Source of the DNA: Methanosarcina siciliae T4/M
GTDB taxonomy: Archaea; Halobacteriota; Methanosarcinia; Methanosarcinales; Methanosarcinaceae
Assembly: GCF_000970085.1 (NCBI RefSeq)
Contig: NZ_CP009506.1
Location: 4,402,001-4,466,000, forward strand
Direction: 5' to 3'
DNA: 64,000 nucleotides
Translations under genes and position numbers: made by a program
The notes under the pieces: generated by a model
The model's database searches: none
Seen by the model: the letters and a program-made list of their open reading frames with translations, nothing else
Told to the model about the DNA's origin: nothing
Shown: one piece after another, positions 63,901-64,000 of the stretch
How positions within the stretch are numbered: position 1 is the stretch's first letter
How the letters are laid out: each line of letters opens with the position of its first letter

Positions 63901-64000
63901 ACCAGCTGTGGTAAATGGAAAAGTCTATTTGTCGGCGGGTACGGCGGGATACAGCGACCTCAATACATATTGCCTTAATGCCTCTGACGGGAAAACAATA
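60995..64000 (+). CDS. secreted PQQ-propeller / PKD-domain surface protein, partial
   Basis: The first 1002 codons of an exported protein lie in the window; the 3' end is outside. A signal peptide (MNKHTLKIFLICLTLLLV, cleavage probably after LGS or nearby) is followed by a PQQ-like beta-propeller (about 30-425) with repeats such as GELVWEESTS, GSQKWNKAL and YYCLDENGNEVW. Three PKD domains follow (starting near 431, 524 and 613; each with WAWDFDNDxN), and a second propeller starts near 703 (TWYQFHKDAQHSGYSS) and continues to the edge. The second and third PKD repeats share about 160 bases with two mismatches. GGAG precedes the ATG and is partly within a leader hairpin. A cell-surface adhesion or S-layer-associated role is inferred. 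Confidence 0.88.
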   Translation, partial: MNKHTLKIFLICLTLLLVTAAQPVLGSDWAQFQRDVYNTGVTADRAPITDPMNSTLSWEYKLGGNVDSAPIVAGDMIYSVAGNNHIYAFNRTTGELVWEESTSGSLGFLIGNAAVGNGIVFVPTSNGQIFAFDAETGSQKWNKALNSKQLDTPIVYSDGKIYFGEAMGGRNYYCLDENGNEVWSRTATTQENSQGSYYWAGAAVIGDYLVYGDNDGHIVSVNKDTGTDIAEINVSEEFGVDCKEIRSSILYVEDPGRVYFTSTGGYCFALGFNPADGTFNTSDKHSVNIAYASTTTPAYYNGRIYIGSGEIMKSNGNGVYCLDADLTGVIWNYPVGGTGIVQSSPAISTYYDNGDGEVYIYFTVNAKPIGGVYCLKDLPDSTSPELVWSYIESGKTDFSLPGVAISDGWVYYGTDNKYIFGLTTPDSQVPEAPTADFSASPVSGDAPLTVSFTDLSTGDGITAWAWDFDNDENVDSTEQNPSYTYSNAGTYAVSLKVTGEGGSDSEVKADYITVSESSTPVEPVAAFAADVTSGTAPLTVNFTDQSTGSPTSWAWDFDNDGNMDSTEQNPNHTYSDAGSYAVNLTVTNEDGSDSELKTDYITVSESSTPVEPVAAFAADVASGTAPLTVNFTDQSTGSPTSWAWDFDNDGNDDSSEQSPSYTYNDTGSYTVKLTVSNENGSDALEISGMITVKEIVISEDTWYQFHKDAQHSGYSSSDAPDSANLAWIAGPLNDTYSLVPSSSVVIAEGMVFGLCNGAVDDYGNPLTSEGQLVAFDEETGEEIWNVTVMAPEWGSWSCPAYNDGKVFASAGKNTYCVNASTGDILWTFQNPSELASCNGGPAIGDGKVFASDWDGGNYYCLDENTGELLWTFKVDGLYAQSTPAYKEDRVYLSGWTTVNAVYCVNATTGELIWENDELSSNPCGSITVTDEGLYLSIYSFGTEDGFYKLDLNDGHEIWGRPDIPPTDSTPAVVNGKVYLSAGTAGYSDLNTYCLNASDGKTI
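62521..62948 (+). repeat. 267-bp-period PKD repeat inside the surface-protein gene
   Basis: Bases 62521-62681 and 62788-62948 are nearly identical (two substitutions seen: aacg/agcg and gcatgg/gcctgg), offset by 267 bases (89 codons). The intervening 107 bases are clearly more diverged from what follows the second copy. Confidence 0.9.

Overview
The window looks like a chromosome segment of a Methanosarcina-type methanogenic archaeon. The evidence is an archaeal A1A0 ATP synthase (ahaH, ahaI), the proteasome ATPase PAN, archaeal ribosomal and translation genes (S19e, L39e, L31e, aIF6, L18a, prefoldin, FtsY), a coenzyme F390 synthetase-like ligase, methanogen-restricted families (DUF356, DUF5350, DUF131), AT-rich spacers with TATA boxes and GGTGATC-type ribosome binding sites, and frequent GTG/TTG starts. 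I cannot fix the species.

Layout. 1-5 kb: 5' parts of the ATP synthase operon, a radical-SAM gene, a polyprenyl synthase, and an archaeal cytochrome c maturation pair (ccmE plus a 34-residue CcmD-like reading frame). 5.7-10.2 kb: tRNA-Gly, tRNA-Leu, PAP2 phosphatase, an ACT/metallo-beta-lactamase fusion, DUF123, ADP-ribosylglycohydrolase, tRNA-Glu. 10.3-20.1 kb: PAN, two DUF131 proteins, purA, then the translation/secretion block. 20.2-28.1 kb: pspC, a transglutaminase-like protein, DUF523/DUF1722, peroxiredoxin, and proline synthesis genes proA-proB-proC. 28.9-37.3 kb: DUF356, Toprim, DUF167, amidohydrolase, UspA, CBS proteins, a riboflavin-pathway reductase, a YkgJ-type Fe-S cluster protein, DUF5350 and a fluoride-channel pair. 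37.4-54.5 kb: moeA/moaD, then surface-glycan assembly genes (Agl23-like, FAD oxidoreductase, DUF2298, AglD-like) interspersed with a cation antiporter, a Ca2+-type P-ATPase and an aldehyde dehydrogenase. 54.6-56.1 kb: a frameshifted IS110-family element whose upstream non-coding end folds like a bridge RNA. 56.3-58.9 kb: ArsR and NikR regulators and the F390 synthetase-like ligase. 58.9-64 kb: a 2.1 kb gene-free region, then a large secreted PQQ-propeller/PKD surface protein cut by the window edge.

The most interesting signal is in the last part. A roughly 110-base leader motif occurs three times (near 59554, 60435 and 60860). All three copies keep the same unpaired sequence blocks, while two helices are rebuilt with different base pairs in each copy, which is the covariation expected of a functional RNA structure. 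The third copy lies directly in front of the surface-protein start and ends in a hairpin that holds part of the ribosome binding site. The first two are followed by short, broken signal-peptide-like starts, so they look like orphaned leaders of decayed paralogues. I do not recognise this RNA class.

Other notable points are the CcmD-like microgene, two genes whose good ribosome binding site points to an ATA codon, an operator-like dyad at the nikR promoter, many short tandem duplications in spacers, and a recent 267-base PKD repeat. Annotation rests on reading the sequence and on recall of protein families; no database search was possible.
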